NCBI GenBank assembly: GCA_002270565.1 | Contig: NQMI01000064.1 | Location: 187,404 to 251,403 of the forward strand | DNA length: 64,000 nucleotides | Direction of reading: 5' to 3' | Origin: Stenocarpella maydis | Lineage: Eukaryota > Ascomycota > Sordariomycetes > Diaporthales > Diaporthaceae | Shown: one piece after another, positions 45,726 through 58,000 of the stretch | How the letters are laid out: each line of letters begins with the position of its first letter | Position numbering within the stretch: the first letter of the stretch is position 1 | Translations under genes and position numbers: made by a program | Notes under the pieces: generated by a model | Databases searched by the model: none | Told to the model about the DNA's origin: nothing | The model's input: only the letters and a program-made list of their open reading frames with translations

Positions 45726-46734
45726 ATGCAAAGCGGCATTGTCGCCCACGCTTGGTTTCTTGCCTTTCTCGACGCCTCTTGCCATGTGTTCGCCTATGAC
45801 CCAAGGTCCGGCTCCATTGCCTCCGGCGATCTAAGCATGACAGCACCATATGGCCTCCCTCCGAGCAAGTTCGAGTCCGACACAAACAAGCCTGACGAGG
45901 CTGCTACCTTTAATATCACCGGATATGACGTCTCCGCCGACAGATCGCCACAGTCTGTTGATGGATGGAAGCTCGAGGCAGCTGTCAAGGAAAGCGTGTC
46001 CCTGTCGGACGCCACCAGCTCCTCTGTCAATAAGGATCAGGTGTTCCAGGCGACCACCCTGTACATCCAAGCGCCTAGCAATATGAAGATGGATGCTTCT
46101 TGGAAGATGTGCGCCGTGGTCTACCCTGGCCTGGCAAACAGCGTCGAGTCTTCCACCGTGGTGGATGGTTCATGCAGTGGCGTGCTCTCGACCGAGTGTG
46201 CTCAGGCCCTTTCCGTCGCAGCTGGTGGCGCAAACTCCAACGGCATGGATACAGAAGGGAACTGCACCGACTTCGTCCTGCCTGCGAGGTGTACCGAAGC
46301 CTTCCCATCAGACAGCGCCAGGACTGCAGCGATCGGTACGTTGTCTCATTGTTTTACCTGCACCAAAAAAACCCCCAAGCACATTGTCTAACAATGGATC
46401 ACCCCCAGAAATCAACCAGACCGTTCTTGACAACAACAAGCGGTTCTACGCGTATGGAAGTGTCCCGACAGACACTACGAACGCCACCGCCGCCTATGAC
46501 GAGGCCCTTCAGAATGTCTGGACCGTCGTGACTATTTTCGGTCACCTGTCGTCCAGTGGAACTCGATCGTCGACCAACGTAGGGGTACAATGTGTCCGTG
46601 CGATCAACGGGACGACCGAGAACATCACTTCCGGGGCAAGCCGCTCCCTGGTTGGTCTTAGCACATGGGCAGCGAATCACAAGACAAGCGCATACGGGGC
46701 GGTCTTTCTCATGGGCTGGCTTGTGACGATGTAG
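45726..46734 (+). CDS. Secreted, probably GPI-anchored protein of unknown function
   Basis: Exons 45726-46335 and 46409-46734, phase 1, 312 codons including the stop (311 aa). Choosing ATG 45726 gives a plausible leader (MQSGIVAHAWFLAFLDASC). An ATG 126 nt upstream is in frame but would bury it. Several N-glycosylation sequons (NIT, NCT, NQT, NAT, NGT) and at least five Cys suggest an extracellular fold. The C-terminus is a short hydrophobic segment (AVFLMGWLVTM) after small residues, fitting GPI attachment. No known domain was recognised. Confidence 0.78.
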
Positions 46735-47731
46735 CCTGATGTTGCTCACAGGGGAGCAGTTTCTGGGGGAGTTTCTGGGGGAGAATGACCACACTTGGTT
46801 CGTTGCGCATGCTCTGGGTGCACTGAAGCGGAATTCTGCAAATCGGTTGGGATGCTTCGTTTGCATCATCCGGAAGTGATGTGATGGCCTAATGGGCGAC
46901 TGCTCATAGGAAATGCGAATGCATTCCAGGATGTGTAATATACTCACTTGCTCCCCAGATGAAATAACGCCGGCACCAGTGAAACTCACGCGTTAGACGG
47001 AGACAGAGAGCTGAGCTGCACTTGTCCCGGAATTTCATTTCCTGGCATTGAGCGAATTTTATTCGTTACCATCATCTGAGGTGGTAAGACGCACGTGCTG
47101 GAACCCGAGTCCGTTCGTTGGCTGGGGAGCTTCATGATGGTGCGTGTGAGGTTCCCCGAAGATTGGTAGCGGAAACGATGCCAAATATCCCTGAAGAAAT
47201 ATATGCGCGGGTTCTTTAAAATCCGATGAAATTCTACGTGTTATGAACCAACACGATGGCACCCCAGGACCTAGGGTAGTCAAGACCAACTGCCACAACG
47301 CAACCCCGCAGGCACAAGATAACGGGATGCAACAGGCCAGGGTTAGGGTCCAGGACCCATCAGCAACCAGAATATATTAACTATATCCATAGTCTATATA
47401 TTCCAATATAGTAACTATAAATATAGGCAATATAGTTACCTAAAGAATCAGAATATATATATAAATATAGTTATTACTATAGTAGATAGCTCTTATAAAA
47501 TAGACTCTTTAGTTATTAATTTAAGTATTTGGTTCTACTAACTAGATAGCCTTACAGCTTCTAATCATACCCTCTTCATAAATAGTATCTTTATATACTA
47601 TAACTTAGTCACATACTACCTCTATACTACTCTATTAACATAAACCCTATAGGTTACCTATTGAACCTTATAAAGGTTTCATATAATTACTATATTTTAA
47701 TAACTCTTATTTAGAATAGCTATATATATTC
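46735..47731. other. Intergenic passing into an AT-rich repeat block
   Basis: Unremarkable to about 47370, then abruptly AT-rich (TATATA-dense, 47372-47731), the left part of a RIP-like block. No gene. Confidence 0.6.
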
Positions 47732-48323
47732 TGATGAATTTGTGCTATAGAATAGCATTCAGTTCAGCGTGTGTTTCGGCAGGGTCGCAGTATGGTGCTC
47801 TGAGGCGAATTGGGACGATTGACAATGGTCTGGACAACTTTGTATTGAATTAAGTTGGGCTTCTGTAAGCCCTCCTTATATACCCTCCGACGTCGTCTCA
47901 CCCCTGGGCACGCTGCGGTAGGCTCTGGTGCAAATTTGCAAATGCCGGAAAATTCGCCCTTCCAACACACCATCTTTGGTTCCAAGCAACTAGCCAACCA
48001 CAGCCCTAGCAATGCCCAAATTAAGTACATACAAACTTCAGAAATCAGGCTATCTAATGCACTAAGTTATATACCTTTTGGGTAAGAAATAAGGGTAATG
48101 CAGAGGTCTGAATTAAGGTGCAAATGCAGGCCAAAATAATCGACTCACGGCCACCAAACTCATCTTGCGTCACGCACGCACTGGGCGTACTTAGCGAAAA
48201 TCGCCTGACTCGCAAGTCTAGGGTAACTCCTTGCTAGAAAGTCTAGGGTAACTCCTTACAACGAAGTCTAGGGTAACTCCTTGCACGGAGTACCAACGCC
48301 CTGCTGAGCGGTTCCGTTTAACA
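47732..48323 (-). repeat. LTR copy 1 (minus orientation)
   Basis: Read on the minus strand it begins TGTTAAACGGAACCG and ends AATTCATCA. 592 bp. Contains three 25-bp-spaced copies of AAGTCTAGGGTAACTCCTT (48214, 48239 and 48264). Open frames inside it are incidental. Confidence 0.8.
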
Positions 48324-48324
48324 N
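48324..48324. other. Single N between two LTR copies
   Basis: One undetermined base marks the junction of the tandem repeat, suggesting a contig join or a collapsed internal region. Confidence 0.9.
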
Positions 48325-48326
48325 TC

Positions 48327-48920
48327 TGATGAATTTGTGCTATAGAATAGCATTCAGTTCAGCGTGTGTGTTTCGGCAGGGTCGCAGTATGGTGCTCTGA
48401 GGCGAATTGGGACGATTGACAATGGTCTGGACAACTTTGTATTGAATTAAGTTGGGCTTCTGTAAGCCCTCCTTATATACCCTCCGACGTCGTCTCACCC
48501 CTGGGCACGCTGCGGTAGGCTCTGGTGCAAATTTGCAAATGCCGGAAAATTCGCCCTTCCAACACACCATCTTTGGTTCCAAACAACTAGCCAACCACAG
48601 CCCTAGCAATGCCCAAATTAAGTACATACAAACTTCAGAAATCAGGCTATCCAATGCACTAAGTTATATACTTTTTGGGTAAGAAATAAGGGTAATGCAG
48701 AGGTCTGAATTAAGGTGCAAATGCAGGCCAAAATAATCGACTCACGGCCACCAAACTCATCTTGCGTCACGCACGCACTGGGCGTACTTAGCGAAAATCG
48801 CCTGACTCGCAAGTCTAGGGTAACTCCTTGCTAGGAAGTCTAGGGTAACTCCTTACAACGAAGTCTAGGGTAACTCCTTGCACGGAGTACCAACGCCCTG
48901 CTGAGCGGTTCCGTTTAACA
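48327..48920 (-). repeat. LTR copy 2 (minus orientation)
   Basis: 594 bp, nearly identical to copy 1: four transitions and one 2-bp GT insertion. To its right, on the minus strand, the flanking purine tract AAGAAGGGGTAA directly precedes TGTTAAAC, as expected of a polypurine tract before a 3' LTR. Confidence 0.8.
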
Positions 48921-50330
48921 TTACCCCTTCTTAATAGGTTTAAATTGCTAGCCCTTAAGATCTTTAAGAGCTATAGGAAACTACTATTGCTATATACTTT
49001 TTTCTTTAAAATTAATTAATAGACGTAGTACCCTTCCCTAGGCATTAATATACTTTAAGAAAGAGGTTTATACTTAAAGATTATAATTCAATTAAGTAAT
49101 TAGGTATCCCTTCATATAGCTAAAGATAAGGGCGTACTTTAAGTAAACCTTTATAATTTCACCTTTATTAGCATTCTAATAGTTAGCTAGTTTAATAGAC
49201 TTAAAAATAGGTAGCTAGAGGAGGTTAAACTAAGACTTAATATTCTTCCTATTAGCTGCTTAAATCCTTAAGGCTTTAACACGCTGATTCTTCCTTAATT
49301 AGAGCTCTGGGTAATCAGAAAGAAAGCCCTTAAGCTAAGTCCTTCTAAGGGGAGGGTAGTCTTTATTTAGGAAGGCTGGGTAGGCTGCTAAACCCTATAG
49401 ATTATATCAGGTAAGGGAAAGCTCTAGATAACTTTAATTTATTAGAATTGGAGCTAATGAATCTTCTTAATAGTTAGAAAGAAGCCTTTAAGGTAGGGTA
49501 GCTTCTTGCTAGCTTAATTTACCATTAAGCTAATCAAATAGTATAGCGCGAGGGATATGTTAGGTCTTGGAGGCCCGCCTAATAGATATACTATCTTTAA
49601 TTACAATAATGGCATTATAAACTTCTGCTTCTGAGTATTACTTCATAATTATCTAATTAATATATATATCAAGTTTGGTAAGAAGAAAAAAGTCCCTCAT
49701 TAAGATATTTAAGTTTTCCTAGAGGGTGGGTATAGACGCGTTCATACGCGTACGCGGTTATAGGGCGGCCGGAAGGGAGGCCCGGCCGGAAGCCGGGGCG
49801 ACGATGTTAGTTCATAAAGGGACTTAATGCCCTTCTTAAAGCCCTAGGTACTTAATTAGTAATAGCTATACTTATTAGTATAACGGCAACTTAGATAATT
49901 AAGCATAAGGAAGCTATAGTTTTAGCTCTAACTCTAATAGGTTTATCTTTTAAAGGGTGGCTTCCTTTAGTTTTTCCTTAATAGGTAAATAGATATAAGT
50001 ATTATTAGCTGCTATAGATTTACTAAATAACTTAAATACTAGGGGCTAAACTTCTATATATAAAGAATATCTTCTAGTCTTTATAAAATATACTTTAGGG
50101 CCAACTTTAAAACTTAAACCTTCCTAATAATAGTTATATTAAAAGTCTATCCTAATAGAGGACTTAATAAAGACATAATAATATATATATATATAAATAA
50201 AATTAAATATAAGCCTATTATTAGCTTACTATAAAGGCTCTAAAGGTAAGAGCTGGAAACTATAGAAAATAATAAGTAGATAATATAATGTGGCTGAAGC
50301 ACCGCTTGCAAAAAATTACAACTACTCTTT
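48921..50330 (-). mobile_element. Degraded internal part of an LTR element
   Basis: Very AT-rich, stop-dense sequence with no usable frame. It lies on the internal side of LTR copy 2 in minus orientation, and no second LTR is found on its right. A GC-rich island (49720-49805) interrupts it. Probably a truncated RIP-mutated retrotransposon. Confidence 0.55.
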
Positions 50331-51143
50331 TAACTTAAAAAGGGCTTCTTCAGGCGAGTATCACCTTTCCTAATAGGCACGACCCTTAATCACCTGGTGC
50401 TTTACAAGTTTTCTGTGATCCATAGAGAGCAAAGAACTACAATATTCATCCGAGCATTTGGGCCGAACTGAGTCAAATGCTTGGGGTTCCGTATTATGAC
50501 ATCGGTTCATCTGAAAAGCTTCATCATCAGGCACCGAGTTCCGATCGGACCACGAAGCTTCAGCCCATCTTTTCATCCAGGATCCGAGCTCCGTTGGACG
50601 AGATGCCGTGACTTAGAGTCCAGGTGAAACCGCTCCGTTCATGCGGTCCATCTATTTTCTGTCTTATTTGACGATGCATCTTTTGCCATTTGTACCGATG
50701 CCCGCGCAATGGACGCAATACCAGCAGGTTAAACCAGCCATGAGTTAGCAGAATTATCGTCAGTTATCGCAACCGGGGTCCGGCAATAATTTAAATCAAT
50801 ATCACCACTTATCGGCTGGAATTTGAGTCTCAGATGCATAATGACGGCTTACACGAAAACTCAAAAGATTCGGCAGGGGATCTGGCATGCTGACACTTGG
50901 ATGTCTCTGACGCTGAAATACACATCAGCTTTAATGTGCAAACAAACAATTTCCAGTAGTATAAAGAACCGCCTGTTCTCTGAAATCCATAGTTAGTTAT
51001 ATCAGCACAGCACAGCAGATGTTTGAATAGTAACTATGGCTGAGTCTTAGTAGCACACAGGCAAATTTCTTATTGTTACAGGCTGTGACTACACTTTTAA
51101 ATGCGATGAATTGTATTTAGGCGCTGTCTAAAAGGCTTCCAAA
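50331..51143. other. Intergenic 3' of DPP-IV
   Basis: Normal base composition returns. No gene is recognised. Confidence 0.5.
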
Positions 51144-53516
51144 TTACGCCTGGGATGTCACCCCAGATATGATCTCCTTTCTTCTGCTCCATTGGTGAAT
51201 CTCTGTGGGCTGACTGGGGACGCGGTTCTTCTCTTCCCAGAGCCTCTTGGTCAACGTCTTGTACAGGAACACCCCGTCCCCATTGTATCTGATGTTATGG
51301 TCGGAGTCACTGAAGAAGACCGAGTCAAACTTGTCCGGGCCAACTCCCTGGCCCATCAGGTTATTCGTCAACACAGCGGTGTTCTGGAAGTGCACATTGT
51401 CGTCGCCGATTCCGTGCGTGATTTGGAAGCCGCCAGCAATATTCTTGAAGCCATCCGTCCTCCGCACCGCAGAGGCATTATACCCAGCCTCATTCAGCTC
51501 CGGCGTCTTCATGTAGCGCTCGGTGTACATGGAGTCGTAGAACCGCCAGTCCGTGACCGGCGCCGTGATTAGCCCAAGCGAGAAGACGCCGCTGTCGAGC
51601 TCGACGACCTTGGCGGTCAGGTAGCCGCCGTATGACCAACCCCAGTGGGCGACGTGGTCCGCATCGGCGGAGGGCAGCTGCTCGACGATCTGCTGCGCCG
51701 CCCAGACCTGGTCTTGGGCCTCGAGATCGCCCAAGCGGCCCGTCACCTGCGCCCGGAAGGCGCGGCCCTTGTATCCCGTGCCGCGGTTGTCGACCACCCA
51801 TTGTATGTACTCGAGCTCCGGGTCAGAGGAGACGTACGCGTTCCAGTTCAGGGCCTTCCACGCCTTGTTGACGTTCTGTGCGCCTGGTCCTCCGTATGGG
51901 TTGAATAGCACCGGGTACTTCTTGTTGGGGTCGTAGTTGGCCGGAAGTCGTTGCAGGGCATTCAGCTTGTAGCCATCTGGGTGGTCGAGTTCAAGCCAAG
52001 TGATGGACGGTAGGCGGTACTCATTGATGCGCGCAACGAATGCCGCATTGTCCTCGAGTATACGCAGGGGCGTTGTGCTGTCGATGCTATACAACTCTTG
52101 GTATGGGACGTCTGGGCCCTGGTAGGATAGCTGGTAATATGACCCTCCAGTCGAGAAAGAGGCTGACCAGTATCCCGGCACAGTGTCGTCTACAAGGGCT
52201 CTCTTGGCGCCAGTGCGGTAGTTGACAACGTACAGATGCGACTCGGTCGAGTGGCGCTCCGTCGAGGTGTAGTATACCAGCCCGCGGGAGCTGTCAACCT
52301 TGAGGATCGAGCGGACCTCCCATTCGCCAGAGGTGAGAGGAATGGGCGATTCTCCCCCATGGACGGGGAAGAGGTAGATATGCGCCCAGCCGGACTCATC
52401 GGAGAGATCCAGATAATAGCCGGCGTTTGCTGGATACGTAGCATTGGTGCTGGTGTTACCACCCAGGTTACCTACGTAATAGATGGCAAGATTGTTATCG
52501 AGCCAGCCGGCTGTCTCGGTGCGCTCCCGGACGACCGAGCTCGTGTAGTCATGGGCATTAACATTAACGACCTTCTCGGCGTCCTGCACGCGGTTGTAGG
52601 CGCGGAAAAGAACATGTGAGCTGTCTTCGGTAACCCAGGCGACCTCACCAATGATCAGATCGTCAACGTCGAAAGCGTCGATAGGGATGTTTGTGACGGC
52701 CGAGTCATTGACGCATAACAAGTTGAACGATGCCGTCGGGTTCCTTGTGCCAACCTTGGGGTATCGGATCTCGAGCTCGCGCGGGTAGGATGGCCCGTCT
52801 TGAGTGTTTGCAGCATAGTATGGGATGATGAATGTGCCAACCCCGGTCTCGTTGAAGCTCAGGTAGGCGATCTTGGTCCCGTCAGGGCTCCACCAGAGGG
52901 AGTAGCGGTCTCCCAGGATCTCTTCCTCATAGACCCAATCAGGCACGGCATTAAATGTGTCTGGTCCCCCATCGTTGGTAATCCTGGTCACCTCACCGTC
53001 GGTCCAGATGTAAAGGTCATTTCCGCGGACGAAAGCGACGCGATCACCAGTGGGACTCCACACGGCATACTGGATGTCACCAGCCTGGTCCTCAACGAGG
53101 GGTGTGAGCTCGCTGCTCTGGACATCAAGGACGAAGTAGTCGGCAGAGTACGAATGACGGTACTGCTTGGTGTAATTGGTAGCCCAGAGGACCCTGGTGG
53201 AGTCACTGCTGATCCAGTAGTCATGGCTGTCGGCCGGCACCTGCTCAGCGGATACGAAGGTTGAATTCTCGCCCGTGACGGCGTTCGAGATGACGAGTGC
53301 CCCGTCACTGCCAGAGGAGATGTAGCTGCCGTCGGCTTCCCCCTCAACCCATGCGAGAGACACAGACCTGGGGGAGAGGCGGGTACTGGGCACGGTCTCG
53401 TTAAACGAGAGGAGACGAGTGCCGTTGGTCTTGGGGAAGCCAGGGCCGCGGGGGGGACTGACAGCCTGGACCGTCAAGGCCGACAGAACCAAGGAGAGGG
53501 TGGTGAAGCCCTTCAT
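51144..53516 (-). CDS. dpp4: Secreted dipeptidyl peptidase IV (S9B)
   Basis: Single exon, 790 aa. Removes X-Pro or X-Ala dipeptides from peptide N-termini, secreted. A signal peptide is present (MKGFTTLSLVLSALTVQA). The beta-propeller half has repeated blade motifs (VWSPTGDRVAFVRGNDLYIW, WWSPDGTKIAYLSFNE) and the Glu motif DWVYEEEI that binds the substrate N-terminus. The alpha/beta-hydrolase half has YGGPGAQ, the nucleophile GWSYGGY (about residue 629), the Asp motif HGIGDDNVHFQ (about 704) and the His in SDSDHNI (about 739). Many N-glycosylation sites are visible. The frame stays open upstream to 53858, but that part lacks coding character and would hide the leader. Divergent from the histidine kinase gene. 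Confidence 0.95.
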   Translation of the reverse strand: MKGFTTLSLVLSALTVQAVSPPRGPGFPKTNGTRLLSFNETVPSTRLSPRSVSLAWVEGEADGSYISSGSDGALVISNAVTGENSTFVSAEQVPADSHDYWISSDSTRVLWATNYTKQYRHSYSADYFVLDVQSSELTPLVEDQAGDIQYAVWSPTGDRVAFVRGNDLYIWTDGEVTRITNDGGPDTFNAVPDWVYEEEILGDRYSLWWSPDGTKIAYLSFNETGVGTFIIPYYAANTQDGPSYPRELEIRYPKVGTRNPTASFNLLCVNDSAVTNIPIDAFDVDDLIIGEVAWVTEDSSHVLFRAYNRVQDAEKVVNVNAHDYTSSVVRERTETAGWLDNNLAIYYVGNLGGNTSTNATYPANAGYYLDLSDESGWAHIYLFPVHGGESPIPLTSGEWEVRSILKVDSSRGLVYYTSTERHSTESHLYVVNYRTGAKRALVDDTVPGYWSASFSTGGSYYQLSYQGPDVPYQELYSIDSTTPLRILEDNAAFVARINEYRLPSITWLELDHPDGYKLNALQRLPANYDPNKKYPVLFNPYGGPGAQNVNKAWKALNWNAYVSSDPELEYIQWVVDNRGTGYKGRAFRAQVTGRLGDLEAQDQVWAAQQIVEQLPSADADHVAHWGWSYGGYLTAKVVELDSGVFSLGLITAPVTDWRFYDSMYTERYMKTPELNEAGYNASAVRRTDGFKNIAGGFQITHGIGDDNVHFQNTAVLTNNLMGQGVGPDKFDSVFFSDSDHNIRYNGDGVFLYKTLTKRLWEEKNRVPSQPTEIHQWSRRKEIISGVTSQA

Positions 53517-55061
53517 GATGACTGAGAGAGGGGACAGGAACAACGGGGAGGGCTCGAGAAGCATCAACAGCGGCCATGAGCTCGCGTGTGACGACGGCAC
53601 CTCTGCATTTATACACGCGGTAAAGCGCATGGAGATGGGTGCCACAGCCGATGCCACCTTCTCCAGCCAGCCATGTAATAAATACCATACCATTTGCTGA
53701 GCGGTGGGTGCAGATACCTCAAAGCCAATATCACCATTGACGCACGCACGTCCTTGGCGGACGCGAAGACAATCTTGCAGCGGACAAATCATGGGCGCGC
53801 TGGGGTGTGCGATGGCCATTCCGATACCTCGTGTCTCGATGGGGAAGCTCGTTAGCACTGGGCTCGACTTGGCGACTTGACCATGAGGGACTCTGGCTAA
53901 TTGATCTCATTTGCTGCGGCTGTGCCTGCATGCTGCCCCGTTTTATTTTGCCTGCATGTACGCGATATCGTGCTTGCGCTGCGGGCTCCTGACGTAGAAA
54001 GACCCAGGCCAGCACGCATCTCTTGAATGTTTCCTCTGGTCAGACTGGCACAGCGGCCATCATTTTCACGGGTGCAGTCTGAGGTGTGACCTGTAGACCT
54101 GGACCCTGCAGAGCTGCTCGCATGACGCATTTGCAGTCAAAACAACGTGACACCGAAGATAGCCTTTGTGACCGGAGATAGAAAGTAGAATTCCAGGAAT
54201 ACACCTGTCCAGTATTGGATATTGAAAGCAAGCTGGGGGGGGGGGGGGGGGGCATTGGCCAGTGAGCGCTGCGGCTCATCGATTTAGTCCACGCGCCTTG
54301 CATTCGGGATTGTGGAGTACGTATGCATCACGCGAAGCGGTGGAGGATTACGCAAGAAGGGAAAGCCGAAAAGAAGAAAAGACCTGAAGGGGAAAAAGAA
54401 AAAGCCAAAAAGCCAAAAAGCCCAAAAAAAAAAAAAAGAACGATTCACAACGGTCTAGGCCGTGGACACGTTGTGTGCTTAGAAGCCCAAGCCAGGCCAG
54501 CCCAGCCCAGACGTCTGCCACAGGCCCACGACACTTATTATTGTTACTGTGTAACCACCCATCCCTCCCCCCAGCTTGAGGCGCGTGTGCCACGAAAATC
54601 CTGGAAGTGGGCCCACCGCCTGCCAGCGTGCGGTACTGCGAGTTCTAGGCCCGTTATCGAAACGATTGTGGGCCCTGTATTGCACCGCTTAGATCGGAAA
54701 AGCGGTACGGAATCGCCCCCTCGTCCAACACCGGGGTCGCCTGCTGCTCGCTGTGGGACGCTGAGGGCCGCGCAGCACACATTCGAGACGCGCATGGCGA
54801 TTACACTACTCACCATTCGCAGTCCTCCATCCTCCCGGACACCACAACTCCCAACGCCGTGTCCGCCCCCGCCAGCCCCGTCCTGTGGCTGCAGCATCTT
54901 CCGGGATGACAAGGAGCTGACGGCGCTCTCGACTCGCACTCCCCGGCTTTCAACCCGCGCAGAAGCCACCCGCCCAGCATCTTCACCTTTACCAGCTCGC
55001 GGTCCCCCTCGGGAGAGCCGTCCGCAGCGTCCCTAGGTAGCAGGCCCGGGGCTGCCAACAG
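53517..55061. promoter_or_regulatory. Divergent spacer between DPP-IV and the histidine kinase
   Basis: About 1.5 kb with G18 (54235-54252) and A14 (54424-54437) homopolymers. A plus-strand open frame near 54795-55036 is not supported; it is probably leader sequence of the kinase gene. Confidence 0.4.
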
Positions 55062-58000
55062 ATGCGTCCTGAAGCGGCGCGGGAGCGCGACCTGCACAGG
55101 CAAGCCCCTCTGCCTCTGTCCTGGACTGCGCCCTCGCTAACAATCGTCTTCGCCCAAGGTATTACAAGCCATGGAAGGATGCGCAGAACTCCCTGGTTGA
55201 TGTCAGCGAGGACTGCCGCGGCGAGAACGCATGGGGCCTGACCTACGAGGGCTACAAGCCCAAGGTCTCTGGCGACAAGGCCCTTACCGCCTTTGCCCAG
55301 CTGGCTACCCTGCGCCTTGGTGTCCGCCGCTCCATGATATCGCTCATTGACAGCACCCAGCAGTACATCCTCACAGAGGCCACCCGCACGCTGTCGCTGA
55401 TTTCCGACAGGCGACACCAGCCTGGCGATGAGGTCTGGCTGGGCAACACCATCATCCGGAGGAACGACGCAGTGTGTCACCACAGCTTCAAGTCCAGATA
55501 CACCGCCACCGATGAGGACGGCCGGACCTATACCACCGAGGCCCTTGTTGTGCCTGACATGCGCCTGGACGACCGCTTCAAGGACCGCGAGTACGTTGTC
55601 AGGAAGCCCGGGGTGCTGTTTTACGCCGGAGTCCCCATCAAGACCAAGGCCGGGCACAGGATCGGGGTCTATGCCGTATCGAACGAGACACCACGCCTCG
55701 GTCTGAGCGTTGATGAGCTGGTCTTCATGGAGGACGTCGCCGCCACCATCATGGAGCATCTGGAGCTTGCAAAAGACCGCGATGCTCTCATGAACGGCTC
55801 GAGGATGGTGAGGGGTCTTGCAGATTTCATCGAGGGAATCCCGGTTGGGGACGAGCCCGAGGTCGTAAATACGTCGACCACTAGCATGCCCATCAACACC
55901 TCCTTGGAGGACCAGAAGGCCTCCCCGGTGATTTCTGCCGTCATGCGCAAGCAGACGCAGAACGCCAAGAAGATGCTGGACGACCTAGACGAGATCACGG
56001 GCCCAAGCGGCAAGGACGATAAAACCGCCGACCCTCCGTCACCAAGGGAGGCTACCAAACGTCCAGACAAGAAGAGCAGCGATAACGATCCCGACAGGAT
56101 CCTGCAGCGAGCCACTCACATCATGCGCAAGTCCACGGGTGCCGACGGTGTCATCTTCTTCAACACCTCTTCTCGGACCTTCCAAGGCCTGGGGCGACTA
56201 CCCACCGACTACGCTGATGTTTCCTCGGGCATCACTTCGGGTAGCGATCGGCAGAGTGACTCGACCGTCACCCCACGGCCACGAGGCCGCAGGATGGATT
56301 CAGGTGAATCTGTGGACGACCTGCGAGGGAAGCGACGGTACCCGACCTGCGAGGTTATGGGCCTGTCGATTTCTCAGCATGAGCAGTACGGCCGGCTGGA
56401 AGCGAAGGACTTTGTATTTCCCGAAGACAACATGGAACGGTATCTGAAGAACTTTCCGCATGGCAAGTTCTTCAGCTTCACAGACACGGGAAGCGGCATC
56501 AGCTCGGGTGACGAGCTGTCCGCAGAGGATAAGCCTCAGTCGACCACCGTCGACAATGGTGTCGACTCGGCAGCGACGCGAACCGAAAAGCCAGGGCTCA
56601 ACAAGAAGGAGCGCTTCATCCCCAGCGAATTGCTAAAGGTTCTTCCCGGTATCAGGTCACTTATCTTCCTGCCACTGTGGGACTTCACCGAGGGAAAATA
56701 CCTGGCGGGAGGCTTCATATGGACATCGACTGCCGGCCGCCTCATGAACCCTGATAACGAGCTCCCGTATCTCAAGGCTTTTGGGAACAGCATAATGAGC
56801 GAGATATCCAAGGCAAAGGCACAAAAGAGCGATCTGGCCAAGACTACCTTCATCGCTTCCATAAGCCATGAGCTTAGGTGAGAAAGGGCGTTGCTGTCGA
56901 TGGGTTGCGAGCCAGACTGATGACAGCTAGATCTCCCCTGCACGGTATCCTGGGATCAGTGGAATTCCTGCACGAGACCGCCGTGTCGGCCTACCAAGCA
57001 GGGCTGTTCACCTCGATTGAAACCTGCGGCAAGACCCTCTTGGACACAATAGACCACGTCCTCGACTACGCCAAGATCAACAAACTTTCCAGCTCCCGCA
57101 AGGCTAACCCCACGAGAAAACGCGGTCATTACTCCAAGTCAGGCCATAGACGTGAAACCGTGAGCAGCATCGTCGGCCTGACCGCAGAATTTGACCTGGC
57201 TGCGCTGGTGGAGGAGGTAGTAGACGCTGTGACGGCGGGACACGCCTTCAGGAGGACGCACCACGGCACAATACACGACCACCAGGCGTCCGGGGGAGGC
57301 CTTGCAATCGCCTCATCCGCCGATGCCTCGCTCGGGGTCCACAGTCCAGCGCTCCCAGAGATCGACCCCGTTGTGATTCTCGACATCAAGCCACGGCACA
57401 GCTGGTTCGTGCGGACTCAGCCTGGCGCGGTCCGCCGGATCGTGATGAACCTGCTGGGAAACGCGCTCAAGTATACAGATGCAGGCTTCGTGGCTGTATC
57501 GCTGCAGGTTGAGTCCGAGACTGAAACAAATTGCAGGGCACGGCTTTGCTTCGTCGACTCTGGGAAGGGCATGTCCCTCGAATTTCAGAGGACGCGGCTC
57601 TTCTCTCCCTTCTCCCAGGAAGACCCCTTCGCGTCAGGGACAGGCCTGGGACTCAGCATTGTCCGCCAGATCGTAGAAGCTCTCGACGGGACCATCTCCG
57701 TGAGCAGCACGCAGAACCACGGGACCGAGGTCGACGTGGTGTTGACGTTGCCAACCGTCGAAAAGGCACCGGATCACGACCCTTTTGACACAGAATTCGT
57801 CAAGGACACCAGGATGTGCATTGTCGACCCCTGCGACCTGGCCACAGAAGCTGGCACAGAACTGCACGAGGCTGATTACAGGGGGTTGGACCATCTGGAG
57901 GACACTCTGCGGAGCAATTCTGAGGAGTGGTTCGGCATGCAGATTGAGAAACGGTCCAACGAGAGCCTAGACTCCGAGACCATTTCCAGTACCCCGGCAT

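Noticed and set aside
47764..48654. Two similar minus-strand open frames (MYLIWALLGLW...) in the tandem repeat
   Set aside because: They lie within the LTR copies, have no family match, and exist twice only because the LTR is duplicated.
53517..53858. A longer N-terminus for DPP-IV
   Set aside because: The frame is open but the text lacks coding character, and starting at 53516 gives a clear signal peptide.
55334..55400. Starting the histidine kinase at the Met near 55334
   Set aside because: Conserved family sequence continues upstream through the GC-AG intron to 55062.
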